From assembly GCA_964531335.1 (NCBI GenBank), contig CAZHEV010000001.1, positions 13,893-77,892 of the forward strand: a stretch of DNA of 64,000 nucleotides, given 5' to 3'. Shown piece by piece: positions 33,338-42,561 of this stretch (its first letter is position 1; every line of letters begins with the position of its first letter). Made by a program: the position numbers and the translations under genes. This stretch comes from CAZHEV01 sp964531335 [NCBI: uncultured bacterium] (lineage in GTDB: Bacteria; Eisenbacteria; RBG-16-71-46; CAZHEV01). The notes below the pieces were generated by a model, which was not told the origin of the DNA, searched no databases, and worked only from the letters and a program-made list of their open reading frames with translations.

Positions 33338-36300
33338 TTGAAGCAGATATCGCTGCTTTGTGCCGGCGTCGCCGTCGTCGCGACCGGCTGGGCCTTCGCC
33401 GAAAACGCCGAGTGCGCAAAGCTCAAGATGTTCAAACCCCCCGCCCGAGCTATTTCGAACCTCCGGACGACGGCCGCGCCCGAGGACTCGGCCGGCGGCC
33501 GTCCCGGCCGGCTTCCTTTCAGGGATTTCTTCGGGCCAACACGACCGGCGTCCCTCCTCGGCTCCCCGGGGGCGCGATCGCGACCGCAAGGGAGCCTCCC
33601 GGCGACCGTCTCTGCGGGCGAGAGCGACACCATGAAGGTGCTCGCGATCAGGGTCGACTTCTTGACCGACAGGGGGGGCAGTCAGACCAGCACCCCGGAC
33701 GGCAAGTTCGATCTGAGGTCCGCCGACCAGCTCGGTGCTCCCGAGTCCCTTGTGGATCCCCCGCCGCACAACAGGGACTACTTCATGGCGCACATGAAGG
33801 CGCTGTCGAACTATTACTACGGCCAATCCTACGGCCGGCTCGTCCTGGAGTACGACGTTTTCCCAGTCGAGCGGGACTCGGCGTATCACCTGTCGGACAC
33901 CATGGACTACGGCCCGTGGGCAATATCCCAGGACAGCTTGATAGTACGAGCGGCCAGAGACGTGTTCATAGATTCGATCGAAGCCGCGGATTCGAGCGGA
34001 GATATAGACTTCAGCGAATACGATGCCTACGTCGTGTTTCACGCGGGGCCCGATTTTCAGTCGGACATCAATTACGACAGCCGGAGAGACATACCTTCTT
34101 ATACCATCCCTCTTTTCGAGGACAGCGTCGCCGTCAACGGCGGGTCTCATTACGTGCACCTGGGCATGGTGATGCCGGAGTGCACGTACCAGGACGGCTT
34201 TCTGGGCGCCCTGAACGGCGTCCTCGCGCACGAGTTCGGTCACGTGCTCGGCCTTCCGGACCTGTACGACATAAACACCCTGTATCCGGTGGTGGGAGAT
34301 TTCAGCCTAATGGACACCGGCGGAATGCTACAGGGCGTGCTGGAGGATCCGGACAGCGGGGACCTCTACGCGGTGTACGGGCTGTTGCCGGTAAGCCTCG
34401 ATATCTGGTCCAAGGCCATACTGTGGCCGCAGAGGCTCGAGCTCCAGGTCGTGGACAGCGCGGTGGATACGGAGCTGGAGGCGATACAGACGTCGCCCCG
34501 AGGCCTGTTCGCCCTGATCAACAACGAGGAGTACTTCCTGGTCGAGAACCGCCAGGTCGATCTGGACGGCGATATGACCGTGGTCCTGAACGCGGATCCG
34601 GAGACGGGCGTCGTCATGGGGCCTGAGGGAAACGAATACGATTTTCTGATGCCCGGCTTGGGCGGAATCCTGGTGTGGCACATCGATGAGAGCGCCATCT
34701 TCGGCAGGAACGTGGGCCCGTATTTCGGGGTGAACTCGAACTCCAGGAGGCGGGGGATCAAGCTGGAGGAGGCCGACGGGATACGCGACATCGGCAACAT
34801 CTTTTCGATATACTTTACGGGCAGCCCGGAGGAGCCTTTCTACCTAGGCAACAACACTTTGTTTTCCGCCGACTCCGACCCCTCGAGCGGCAGCAACTCT
34901 GGAGGGCACAGCCACGTGAGAATAGAGGTCTTCGACCCCCCGCGCCCCGGCATGCGAGTGAAGGCCGAGCGCGAATGGGGCCGGGCGGGTTGGCCCGTAT
35001 GGCTTCGCTCACCTATGGCCGAGGGCTCCGTATGGGCCGGGCCGCTCTCCACGCCGGATAACTCCGTCGCCTTCGTCACCACGGACTCCGTGCTCAATAT
35101 CGGCGAGCCTTCCAGGAACTGGCGCAACGTCCAGGTAAAGCTCCCCGGCGCGCCGATTCCCGGCATCAGCGGGCGCAGCCGCTCCGCTCAGGAGCAGGGC
35201 GCGCTGTACGCAAGCGTCCCCGGCTACGGCGTTCTCGCGTTCAAACCGGATGGGATGAGGCCCGACGGTTGGAGCTCGGCCGTGAAATCGGTCAGCACAT
35301 GCCCGTCCGTCACCGAGGCCGGAGTCTTGGTCGGGCTCGAGGACGGAGTTATCGCGGCCCTGGACCGTAACGGAGATCTTCTTTGGACTGCCGGTGACGG
35401 GGGAGGACCGGTCGTCTCGCCTCTGGTGGTCGAGGACCTGGACGGCGACGGCGCTTTGGACGTGGCATTCGCCACGCAGGGGGGAAAGATCTGGGTGGTT
35501 GAGGAAGGCGGATCCACAAAGGACGGTTGGCCCATGCAGTGGAGGGACGGAGTGGTGTGGTTGACGGCGGGCGATCTGGATCGCGAGACCCCTCCGGCTA
35601 TGGAGCTGATAGCGGCGGACAGCGCTGGGGCGATCGACATTCTGGATTTGGGCGGAGCGGTTGCGGCGGGCTGGCGCCGCCCGGGCGTTCGCCTGGCCGG
35701 TTCGCGGCCGTCCATCGCCGACGTCGATGGGGACGGCTTCCTGGAGGCGTCCTTCGTGTCGGAGGACGGCGATTTGTACTTGATGAACCACAACGCGAAC
35801 GTGGCGACAAACTGGCCTTACAATCTGGATTCGGGCGGCGCGCCTGATTCCATCCGGTGGGTATCGTCTCCGGTTATGGCCGACGTCGACGAGGACGGCC
35901 TTCCCGAAGTGCTTGTGGGATCGCTGAACGGAGACATCGTCGCGCTGGATGCCGGCGGTAGCGTTTGCGAGGGCTGGCCCTACTCGTTCGGACTGCCCGT
36001 GCGCACGTCTCCGCTGATCTGCGACGTCTACGGCGACGGGGGTCTATCGTTGGTGGCGGGTGGCGACGACGGCGTGCTCTACTCGCTGTTTCCTCCGGCC
36101 GCGCTCTCCGGCGAGGAGAGTGCTCCGTGGCCGAGGTACGGTCGCAGCTCATCGTTGGCCAACGCCTTTCCTGTTTCACTCCTCGGGGAGCCTCAGCTTC
36201 CGGCGGAGCTGATGCCGGAGCAGTCGGTTTACGTCTATCCCAGCCCTGTCGTCGGGGACAGGGCGTATTTGCGCTTCACGCTGGCCGAGCGGGCGGAAGT

Positions 36301-36490
36301 GACGGCGACCATCATAGACATCAGAGGCCAGGAGGTGGCCGTGCTCAGGGACGTGGGGGGCGCTCGCGAAAACGAGCTGGAATGGGACACGGGGAACCTG
36401 GGTTCCGGGCTGTACTTCATAAGGGTCGTGGCCGTGACCGAAGAGGGCAGGGGACAGTCCAAAACGGTGAAGGTGGCCGTTGCGCGTTAG
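33338..36490 (+). CDS. Secreted M6-family metalloprotease with propeller repeats and FlgD-like tail
   Basis: A 1050-residue exported protein. After a signal peptide (SLLCAGVAVVATGWAFA) and propeptide, the M6 (immune inhibitor A-like) catalytic domain has LAHEFGHVLGLPDLYD (HEFGH at 298-302, zinc ligands and base) and the later GDFSLMD Met-turn-like block. Residues about 570-920 carry repeats of D-x-D-G-D and W-P type (VEDLDGDGALDVAF, IADVDGDGFLEASF) as in FG-GAP/VCBS propellers. The C-terminal 90 residues make a FlgD-like domain (TIIDIRGQEVAVL ... GSGLYFIRVVAVTEEG) ending VKVAVAR. It is a candidate type IX cargo. The start is TTG with GAGGAG 10 bases upstream. It lies directly after porV. Confidence 0.88.
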   Translation: MKQISLLCAGVAVVATGWAFAENAECAKLKMFKPPARAISNLRTTAAPEDSAGGRPGRLPFRDFFGPTRPASLLGSPGARSRPQGSLPATVSAGESDTMKVLAIRVDFLTDRGGSQTSTPDGKFDLRSADQLGAPESLVDPPPHNRDYFMAHMKALSNYYYGQSYGRLVLEYDVFPVERDSAYHLSDTMDYGPWAISQDSLIVRAARDVFIDSIEAADSSGDIDFSEYDAYVVFHAGPDFQSDINYDSRRDIPSYTIPLFEDSVAVNGGSHYVHLGMVMPECTYQDGFLGALNGVLAHEFGHVLGLPDLYDINTLYPVVGDFSLMDTGGMLQGVLEDPDSGDLYAVYGLLPVSLDIWSKAILWPQRLELQVVDSAVDTELEAIQTSPRGLFALINNEEYFLVENRQVDLDGDMTVVLNADPETGVVMGPEGNEYDFLMPGLGGILVWHIDESAIFGRNVGPYFGVNSNSRRRGIKLEEADGIRDIGNIFSIYFTGSPEEPFYLGNNTLFSADSDPSSGSNSGGHSHVRIEVFDPPRPGMRVKAEREWGRAGWPVWLRSPMAEGSVWAGPLSTPDNSVAFVTTDSVLNIGEPSRNWRNVQVKLPGAPIPGISGRSRSAQEQGALYASVPGYGVLAFKPDGMRPDGWSSAVKSVSTCPSVTEAGVLVGLEDGVIAALDRNGDLLWTAGDGGGPVVSPLVVEDLDGDGALDVAFATQGGKIWVVEEGGSTKDGWPMQWRDGVVWLTAGDLDRETPPAMELIAADSAGAIDILDLGGAVAAGWRRPGVRLAGSRPSIADVDGDGFLEASFVSEDGDLYLMNHNANVATNWPYNLDSGGAPDSIRWVSSPVMADVDEDGLPEVLVGSLNGDIVALDAGGSVCEGWPYSFGLPVRTSPLICDVYGDGGLSLVAGGDDGVLYSLFPPAALSGEESAPWPRYGRSSSLANAFPVSLLGEPQLPAELMPEQSVYVYPSPVVGDRAYLRFTLAERAEVTATIIDIRGQEVAVLRDVGGARENELEWDTGNLGSGLYFIRVVAVTEEGRGQSKTVKVAVAR

Positions 36491-36510
36491 AGTGATCGAA
36501 CTTACGGGCC

Positions 36511-36539
36511 TTGCGGAATGTGCCCTTATCTGCTAGAAT
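36511..36539 (+). promoter_or_regulatory. Promoter for the 36.6-44.4 kb envelope cluster
   Basis: TTGCGG, 17 bases, TAGAAT, with TGC just before the -10 box (extended -10). It lies 45 bases before the TTG start of the first small membrane protein. Confidence 0.6.
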
Positions 36540-36583
36540 TGTGATAGTGGGAGCCTGACGTCTGCTTCTCGGAGAGTTCTCAG

Positions 36584-37417
36584 TTGCCACCTCGATCTGC
36601 GCTGACATTTTTCCTCATAGCGGGCCTGATCTGTTGCTGTGCGACGGGGGCATATTGTTCCTCCCCTAAGGGCCTGCCGCTTCCGCCGGCCCTCTCGGTG
36701 AGGGCCGTTCCCTCGCCTCTTCTCGATCCGGCCGAGATTCTCGTGATACCCCATCACGGGGAGGGACGAGCCGAGGCGGCGAGGCGGATCATAGGGCTGG
36801 GGGCGGAGCCGGGCGGCCCGGTGGGCTCGGCCGGGCCTTCGGCGGGCAAGGCCATTCTACTCAGCGCGGTGGCGCCGGGGGCCGGACACATCTACAGCGG
36901 ATACAAGAGGGGATACCTCTACCTGGGAATGGAGGCGGTCGCCTGGATCTCCTACCTTGTCCTCAGGGAGGACGGGAACCGAAGGGCCGAGCAGGCCGAG
37001 GAGTACGCCGGCGACCCCTTTGACCCCGCTTCGAATTGGAGCTTCGGTCGATATGTCAGTGAGGGATACTGCAACGCGTCCGGCGGTTCCGAGGCCGACA
37101 GCACCTTGAGGGCCAGGTGGGCGGACGACCGAGCCACGTTCTACGACCTGATCGAGAGGGATCGTTCTTACGACTGCGGCTGGCTGGGCTCCGAGGAGTG
37201 GAGCGAGTTCCGAGGCATGAGAAGTAACAGCGACGATCTTCTGAAGTGGGCCAGGTACGCTGGGGCGGCGGTTATCCTCAACCATGCCATAGCCGTCCTC
37301 GACATGGCTCGCCTGACCCGCGAATTTGAAATCCCCGGCGGTGCCGACGTCCGATTCGACGTCAAGCCATCTCTCCCGCATCCCTCCGGCACCATAAGAA
37401 TCAAGAAGGAATTCTAA
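36584..37417 (+). CDS. Exported membrane protein of unknown function, paralogue 1 (DUF5683-like)
   Basis: A 277-residue protein with an N-terminal signal peptide or anchor (TFFLIAGLICCCATGAYC). A Pro-Gly-x-Gly hinge segment (LLSAVAPGAGHIYSGYKRG) is followed by a hydrophobic helix (LGMEAVAWISYLVL), as in DUF5683-type proteins of FCB bacteria. A polar region with an odd D-x-x-R-S-Y-D segment follows and then another hydrophobic helix. Two Cys pairs occur near residues 163 and 199. The start is TTG. It overlaps the next gene by 1 base, and the two are paralogous in the P-G-x-G and following helix, so they arose by duplication or share a function. Function is unknown. Confidence 0.65.
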   Translation: MPPRSALTFFLIAGLICCCATGAYCSSPKGLPLPPALSVRAVPSPLLDPAEILVIPHHGEGRAEAARRIIGLGAEPGGPVGSAGPSAGKAILLSAVAPGAGHIYSGYKRGYLYLGMEAVAWISYLVLREDGNRRAEQAEEYAGDPFDPASNWSFGRYVSEGYCNASGGSEADSTLRARWADDRATFYDLIERDRSYDCGWLGSEEWSEFRGMRSNSDDLLKWARYAGAAVILNHAIAVLDMARLTREFEIPGGADVRFDVKPSLPHPSGTIRIKKEF

Positions 37418-38217
37418 TGAGAGCGGGGAGCCTGGTCGTTTCGCTGGCCGCGTTTGTCCTTCTGGCCGCGCCGCAGTGCGTCAGCGGGTCGGCACAGACG
37501 GATGGGCCGGCGCCACAGGCTGAGGGCCGCCTGGTGATGCTTCCCTCGGGAGCGCTCGCTCCGAGCGCCTCTTCGGGCGAAGACGCGGGAAGCGCGATGA
37601 GGGAGCCGACCACGGGCGACATGCTATTCTCGTTGATACTTCCGGGCTTGGGAGAGCTGAGGAGCGGACACAAGAACCGCGCTGCAATGCACCTCGCCGC
37701 AGAGGCGGCCGTGTGGGTGAGCTTCATCGTCTTTCGCGTGCAGGGAGAGCTCAGAAAGGACGATTTCGTCGAGCACGCGCGCGTATTCGGCGGCGTGGGG
37801 TCTCCCGAGGGGCAGTCCGCCGATTACTACAGGTACCTCGCCAATTACAGGAGTAGCGACCCGGGCCCCGACTCCTACAACGAGGAACAGGTCAGGCAGA
37901 CGGCCAGGGTCCTTTTCCCCGATGACCTCGAGGCCCGGCAGAGATACATAGATGAGAACGAGATACGCGGTGAGCTGGCCTGGAACTGGGAGACCAAAGC
38001 GGCCTGGAGAACGTTCCGAGAGCTCCGGGAATCGAGCGAGCTCAGCTTTCAGCGTTCCAGGTTCAGCATCGCGGCGGCAGTGGCCAACAGGATCGCGAGC
38101 GTGCTCGGGCTCGCCCAGACAAGGGGCCCCGCCGGATCCAGTGTCAACGTCGGGGTCAGACGGCTGTCCGGCGGTGATTGCTACGCCACCTCGGTGTCCT
38201 TGAGCAAGAACTTCTAG
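37417..38217 (+). CDS. Exported membrane protein of unknown function, paralogue 2 (DUF5683-like)
   Basis: A 266-residue protein with a signal peptide (SLAAFVLLAAPQCVSGS) and the same hinge as its upstream neighbour, here LILPGLGELRSGHKN, then a hydrophobic helix (AEAAVWVSFIVF). The rest is polar and helical with many Arg, Glu and Gln residues (NYRSSDPG, VRQTARVLFPDDLEARQ), ending in a small beta-like tail. The start ATG shares a base with the preceding stop, so the two are translationally coupled. I do not recognise a function. The pairing with the NHL, surface and Omp85 genes downstream suggests an envelope role. Confidence 0.65.
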   Translation: MRAGSLVVSLAAFVLLAAPQCVSGSAQTDGPAPQAEGRLVMLPSGALAPSASSGEDAGSAMREPTTGDMLFSLILPGLGELRSGHKNRAAMHLAAEAAVWVSFIVFRVQGELRKDDFVEHARVFGGVGSPEGQSADYYRYLANYRSSDPGPDSYNEEQVRQTARVLFPDDLEARQRYIDENEIRGELAWNWETKAAWRTFRELRESSELSFQRSRFSIAAAVANRIASVLGLAQTRGPAGSSVNVGVRRLSGGDCYATSVSLSKNF

Positions 38218-38354
38218 AGGCGGCCGCCGCGCCGTCCGGGAAAGCCGGTAGTGCCGTCCGGCCGGTTCCCTCGCCCACAATCCCTTCCGATGCCCCCGAG
38301 GGCTGAGTGACCGGATGCCGGAAACCAGACCCCTTCAGAGATCGGGGGAGACCA

Positions 38355-39305
38355 ATGCTGAAACATGGTGTTGTAATTGCGGTTGCAATTGCGCTGCTGT
38401 CTCCGTGCGCCTGCTCCGGACCGGGTCTCGGCGGGGTTGTACAACGGTCGGCGTTCGATGAGAAGCAGCGGGAGGCGACCGGTATTACGTATGTGAGGTC
38501 GATCCGCATCGACTTTCCCGGGGCGATGGGACGAGCGAGGGCTTCGAGCCTGGTCTTGCTGGCCGGGGAGCAGCTCGTAGTGGCGGACGCCGAACGGGGC
38601 CTGGCCGGGATGTTCTCGCTGGACGGAGATTTCATCACGTACCTCGAGGCACCCGGGGCATTCAGGGCCGGCGCCGTCGCGGAGGGTCCGGGAATGGCCG
38701 TGTACGTGCTCGAGTCGGACGGGCCTGCCGTTTACAGGTTCGATGCGACAGGGCAGCTCACCGGTGAGGCGTACTCCGACGAGGAGGGCCGCCGGTTCAA
38801 GGATCTTTGCTACGACAAGATGGGGGCTCTCTATCTCAGCAGCACGGAGGCGGACGAGATAATCGCTGTTGAGGCCGGCCTGGTCGGCGAGCGCGCCCTT
38901 GGAGGCTTCGGAGGGGGACGGGGCATGTTCGTCGACCCGATGGGCCTGGCGACGGATGGGAGAAACCGGTTGTACGTGTGCGACTCGGGCAACTCCAGGG
39001 TGCAGGTCCTGGACCAGTGGGGAGCGGTCCTGGCGGTCTGGAGCTTGAAGGCGGAGGGGCGCCTCCCCAGGCCTGAGACCATAGCGGCGGACAGATGGGG
39101 CAACGCATTCATAGGGGATTCGGGGTGCAGGTGTCTGAGGGTTCTGAGCCATGACGGCGCCGAGACCTTCCGTCTCGATTGGGGCGCGGCCGGATTCGGA
39201 TCGGGCGGCGGACCGGCGGGACTGGACGTGCACTCCGGGGCTCTCTATGTCGGCGGAGAGCTCGACGGCACGGTACGGGTGTTTGATATAACCTATGCGC
39301 TATAA
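38355..39305 (+). CDS. Exported NHL-type beta-propeller protein
   Basis: A 316-residue protein with a signal peptide-like N-terminus (GVVIAVAIALLSPCACSG). Repeats of DG-x-x-x-V-x-x-x-x-x-R and the phrase DPMGLATDGRNRLYVCDSGN mark an NHL six-bladed propeller (about residues 90-310). Such propellers bind proteins or ligands. SPCAC near the cleavage site does not form a standard lipobox, so it may not be lipidated. The ATG follows GGGGGAG. It overlaps the next gene by 11 bases, so it is coupled to the large surface protein, which it may interact with. Confidence 0.75.
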   Translation: MLKHGVVIAVAIALLSPCACSGPGLGGVVQRSAFDEKQREATGITYVRSIRIDFPGAMGRARASSLVLLAGEQLVVADAERGLAGMFSLDGDFITYLEAPGAFRAGAVAEGPGMAVYVLESDGPAVYRFDATGQLTGEAYSDEEGRRFKDLCYDKMGALYLSSTEADEIIAVEAGLVGERALGGFGGGRGMFVDPMGLATDGRNRLYVCDSGNSRVQVLDQWGAVLAVWSLKAEGRLPRPETIAADRWGNAFIGDSGCRCLRVLSHDGAETFRLDWGAAGFGSGGGPAGLDVHSGALYVGGELDGTVRVFDITYAL

Positions 39306-42300
39306 CGTTGTAATATCGGCCGCGTGGATATTGTGTGCCTGCCTGTTGGCGCCCTGGAGCTCCGCGGGCGTCGCGGCGGTCCCGGCAGATGAGGCCGGCG
39401 CCGGGGCCGGTGAAGGGGGGGGCGCACGTGCTCTTGAAGTAGGCGGCCCCGAGTTGCAATCGGTGAGCCTTTCGCTCGAGAGAGGACAGCGGGCCCTGTC
39501 TCTGGGCAAGAGGCACCTCTTCGAAGGAACGCTTTCGCTGGAGGTCGACGGAGCGGCTCTGGTACGGGGCCGGGATTTTCTCGTCGATTGCGCCACCGGC
39601 ACAGTGCTTCTGAGACGGACCTTTCCGAACGGCGCCAATCTGGTCGCGAGGTTCAGGTGCCTTCCCTTCGAGGTTGACGAGGTTTACTCGCCGCCGCAGG
39701 TGGGCGAGGGTGCGCGCCGGGAGGGAGCGGCCGGCGGCGCCCCGGAGGGGCCGGATCCGGGTGGCGGACAGCGTGGCGTAACGAGAAACCTCCGGGGTGC
39801 GGATCGCGACGAAGGCGCCGGGACGGCGTTGACGGTGGGAGGTAGCAAGAGACTCTCCTTCGAGCTCGGATCGGGGCGCGACCTGACCGTCAGCCAATCT
39901 CTTGATCTGGATATCACGGGAAAGGTCGGGAGCGACGTGGAGGTGAAGGCGGTCCTGTCCGACCGGAATCTCCCGGTTCTGCCCGACGGCAACACGCAGA
40001 CTCTCGAGGAGCTGGACGAGGTGTTCGTGAAAGTCACCTCTCCTTCGCTTGGGGCGACGTTCGGAGACTACACGCTGTCGGGACCGCCGTCGCAGTTCGG
40101 CAGATTCAGCAGGACCGTCGAGGGGGTCGAGGCGTCGGCCCATATGGGCGGTCAGGCGGTAAAGGTGGCGACCGCCTCGCCCCGCGGCCGCTTCAGTTCG
40201 ATGGAGCTGCTCGGGGAGGAGGGGAAGCAGGGCCCTTACTACGTGTTGGAGAGCGGCGAGGGACAGGCCACGATCGTTCCGGGAAGCGAAAAGGTGTGGC
40301 TCGACGGTGAGCTGCTGCGGCGCGGCGCCGCCGCGGACTACACGGTTGACTACGCGGCCGGGACCGTGACCTTCACCAGCGCGAGACCCATCACGAAGGA
40401 TTCCAGGATAACAGTCGATTACGAGCACTCCACCGATGTCTACAAGAGATCGCTCCACACGGTGATGGCAAGCTCGTCGGCGGGCCCGCTCGAGCTCAGT
40501 GCGTCCTATGTCTTGGAGAGGGACGACGGCAACTCCGCCGCGGCGGGGGGAATAAGCGATGAGCAGAAGTCGGAGCTCGCCCGCATAGGCGACTCCTACA
40601 CCGAGGAAGCTCCGCCGGACACATCCTCCGGAGAAGAAGCGGCTCTCCCCCCCCGCCCGCCCTCGTCGCACGAGGTGGTCGATGTGGCCGTCTCGTTCGC
40701 CCCGTCCGAGGCGCTCTCCTTCGAGACCGAGATAGGCGTCAGCGACCTGGACCTGAACACTTTCTCCGGACTGGACGATTCGGACAACAAGGGAACTGCA
40801 TACAGCCTGAGAGCCCGCCTTTCGCCGCGAGGGCTGTCCGTGGGTGGAAGGGCCCTGGGGGCGTTCGAGATGAGCGCCTCGCACAGGAGCATGGAGTCCT
40901 CGTTCGCCACCATGGGAAGAACCGACCCGGCTCTCGATTACTACAAGTGGAACCTGCCCGCCGAAGCATTGGGTGGCGGTGAGCGCCGTTCGGAGCTCTC
41001 GATGAGCTACAGGCCGTGGGGCGGGATGGCCGTCGGAGCCGACCTGGGCCGGCTCTCTCTCGACGGGGGAGCGAGCTCTCGACTCGCCGGCGTCAGCTCG
41101 TCGATCGGCGGACCGAGAGGCTATTTGGTGAAATGGGAGCGAGCCGAGACCGAGGGCGCACTTTCCGAGGGCGGTGCCTCGCGCAGGGACCGGGGGCTTG
41201 CGCGGTTGCGCTGGGCTTTCGGCCCGGTGGCGCCCAGGTTCGAAGTGGAAAAGGAGCGCCTCAGGGACGGAGGCGGAGAGAACGGCTCCGACTATACGGT
41301 GGTCGGGGGAGGCGTGAAGACCTCGATCAGTGCCGTGTCCGCCGGCGCCTCCGTATCGGTCAGAGACGACTATGCTCTCACGGATGGCGCGCGAAGCAGG
41401 GAGACCAGTGCCGTCACCCAGAGCTATGGGCTTTCGTACAGGGACGGCCCGACGCTGGGGCTGGACGGGCGTTACAGTCTGCGCGCCGTCTCGGTGGACT
41501 CGACCGGGGCGAGGCTGAATACCTACGTTGCGTTCTTCGACGGGACGGGCCGCGGCTTGAAAGGCGCGTTGGGCTGGCGCGGCACCTATGAGGTCACGTC
41601 GACCGACGAAGGTCCGAGGACGGTGGTCTTCGTGGGACCGGGAAAGGGCCACTATGATTCCGGCGGCAGATACGTGGGAATCGGCGACTACGAGCTCTCC
41701 GACGAGGCCGGCGACGGACGTCTCTCGAGCAGGGTCACGCTGAGCTTCAGCTCGGAAATGGACTGGGGCCGGGCCGTGCGCCCCGGAGACCCGGCGGCGC
41801 TGGACAAGGTGATGAGCGCGATTCGCTGGTCGGGTCAGTACAGGATCGAAGAACATACCAGGGAAGCGGTAGCATCTCCGTCGCGTATTCTTCGCCCCGG
41901 CAGCTACATGAATCCCGACGATGTCATAAGAGGGAACAGCCTCCTGCGCCAGGACATCGAGATCTTCCCGCGCGCGGCGCTTCTTACGCCGCGGTTGAGA
42001 TACGAGGTGCGAAACAGGCTCCAGAATCCGACCGGCAACGCGGCGTCCGGCACGAGGCTCCGCATCATGTCGATCAAGCTCAGAAGCCGTGCCCTGTCGA
42101 GAACGACGCTGCACGCCGAGCAGGTGTGGGGAAGGAGCTCCTCGCTGGGCTCATCCGATGCCGAAGGCGAAACGCTCCTGAGGAGGACGTCCGAGACAAG
42201 GACATCGGTGGTTTTCAGGCCGGGCGCCGCCGCGCTCCTGTCGCTGGGTTCTTCGTATCTGACGGACAGGACGCGGACGGGAGCTGAGGGCGCCAGATGG

Positions 42301-42561
42301 GAGATAGAGCCATCCGCGAGATTCTCCAGGCCCGGTGTCGCGAGCCTGGAGGCGGGCTGCAAGTGGGCCCGCGCGAGCAGGGGCAATTCAAGATCGTATG
42401 ATCAGCTCCTCGGGTGGCTGGGCGACAGGGTCGAGTACAATCTTTCCGGACAGGTGGGGTTGGGAAGGGGACTCACTCTGGTGGCTACTCTGAGGGCGAC
42501 GGGTATCGAGTGGAGCGACCTGTCGCACTACATGAAAATGGAAATGAGGGCGTTGTTCTAG
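39295..42561 (+). CDS. Large exported surface or outer-membrane protein of unknown function
   Basis: A 1088-residue protein with a signal-peptide-like N-terminus. The first 130 residues include a beta-rich module (LEVDGAALVRGRDFLVDCATGTVLL). A second block at about 170-370 has LTVSQSLDLDITGKV, SDRNLPVLPDGNTQTLEEL and a repeat of the first module (VWLDGELLRRGAAADYTVDY). After that come long alternating amphipathic strands of barrel type to an aromatic C-terminus (MKMEMRALF). The pattern recalls unnamed large outer-membrane proteins seen in FCB phyla; I cannot assign a function. It sits between an NHL propeller gene and a POTRA/Omp85 gene, with overlapping or touching ends on both sides, so the three are probably one functional unit. 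Confidence 0.6.
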   Translation: MRYNVVISAAWILCACLLAPWSSAGVAAVPADEAGAGAGEGGGARALEVGGPELQSVSLSLERGQRALSLGKRHLFEGTLSLEVDGAALVRGRDFLVDCATGTVLLRRTFPNGANLVARFRCLPFEVDEVYSPPQVGEGARREGAAGGAPEGPDPGGGQRGVTRNLRGADRDEGAGTALTVGGSKRLSFELGSGRDLTVSQSLDLDITGKVGSDVEVKAVLSDRNLPVLPDGNTQTLEELDEVFVKVTSPSLGATFGDYTLSGPPSQFGRFSRTVEGVEASAHMGGQAVKVATASPRGRFSSMELLGEEGKQGPYYVLESGEGQATIVPGSEKVWLDGELLRRGAAADYTVDYAAGTVTFTSARPITKDSRITVDYEHSTDVYKRSLHTVMASSSAGPLELSASYVLERDDGNSAAAGGISDEQKSELARIGDSYTEEAPPDTSSGEEAALPPRPPSSHEVVDVAVSFAPSEALSFETEIGVSDLDLNTFSGLDDSDNKGTAYSLRARLSPRGLSVGGRALGAFEMSASHRSMESSFATMGRTDPALDYYKWNLPAEALGGGERRSELSMSYRPWGGMAVGADLGRLSLDGGASSRLAGVSSSIGGPRGYLVKWERAETEGALSEGGASRRDRGLARLRWAFGPVAPRFEVEKERLRDGGGENGSDYTVVGGGVKTSISAVSAGASVSVRDDYALTDGARSRETSAVTQSYGLSYRDGPTLGLDGRYSLRAVSVDSTGARLNTYVAFFDGTGRGLKGALGWRGTYEVTSTDEGPRTVVFVGPGKGHYDSGGRYVGIGDYELSDEAGDGRLSSRVTLSFSSEMDWGRAVRPGDPAALDKVMSAIRWSGQYRIEEHTREAVASPSRILRPGSYMNPDDVIRGNSLLRQDIEIFPRAALLTPRLRYEVRNRLQNPTGNAASGTRLRIMSIKLRSRALSRTTLHAEQVWGRSSSLGSSDAEGETLLRRTSETRTSVVFRPGAAALLSLGSSYLTDRTRTGAEGARWEIEPSARFSRPGVASLEAGCKWARASRGNSRSYDQLLGWLGDRVEYNLSGQVGLGRGLTLVATLRATGIEWSDLSHYMKMEMRALF

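Noticed and set aside
39109-42114. 1001-residue open frame antisense to the large surface protein gene
   Set aside because: Composition is rich in Arg, Gly, Pro and His, with no signal peptide or domain, and it mirrors a strongly supported + strand gene. Long antisense frames are expected in GC-rich DNA.
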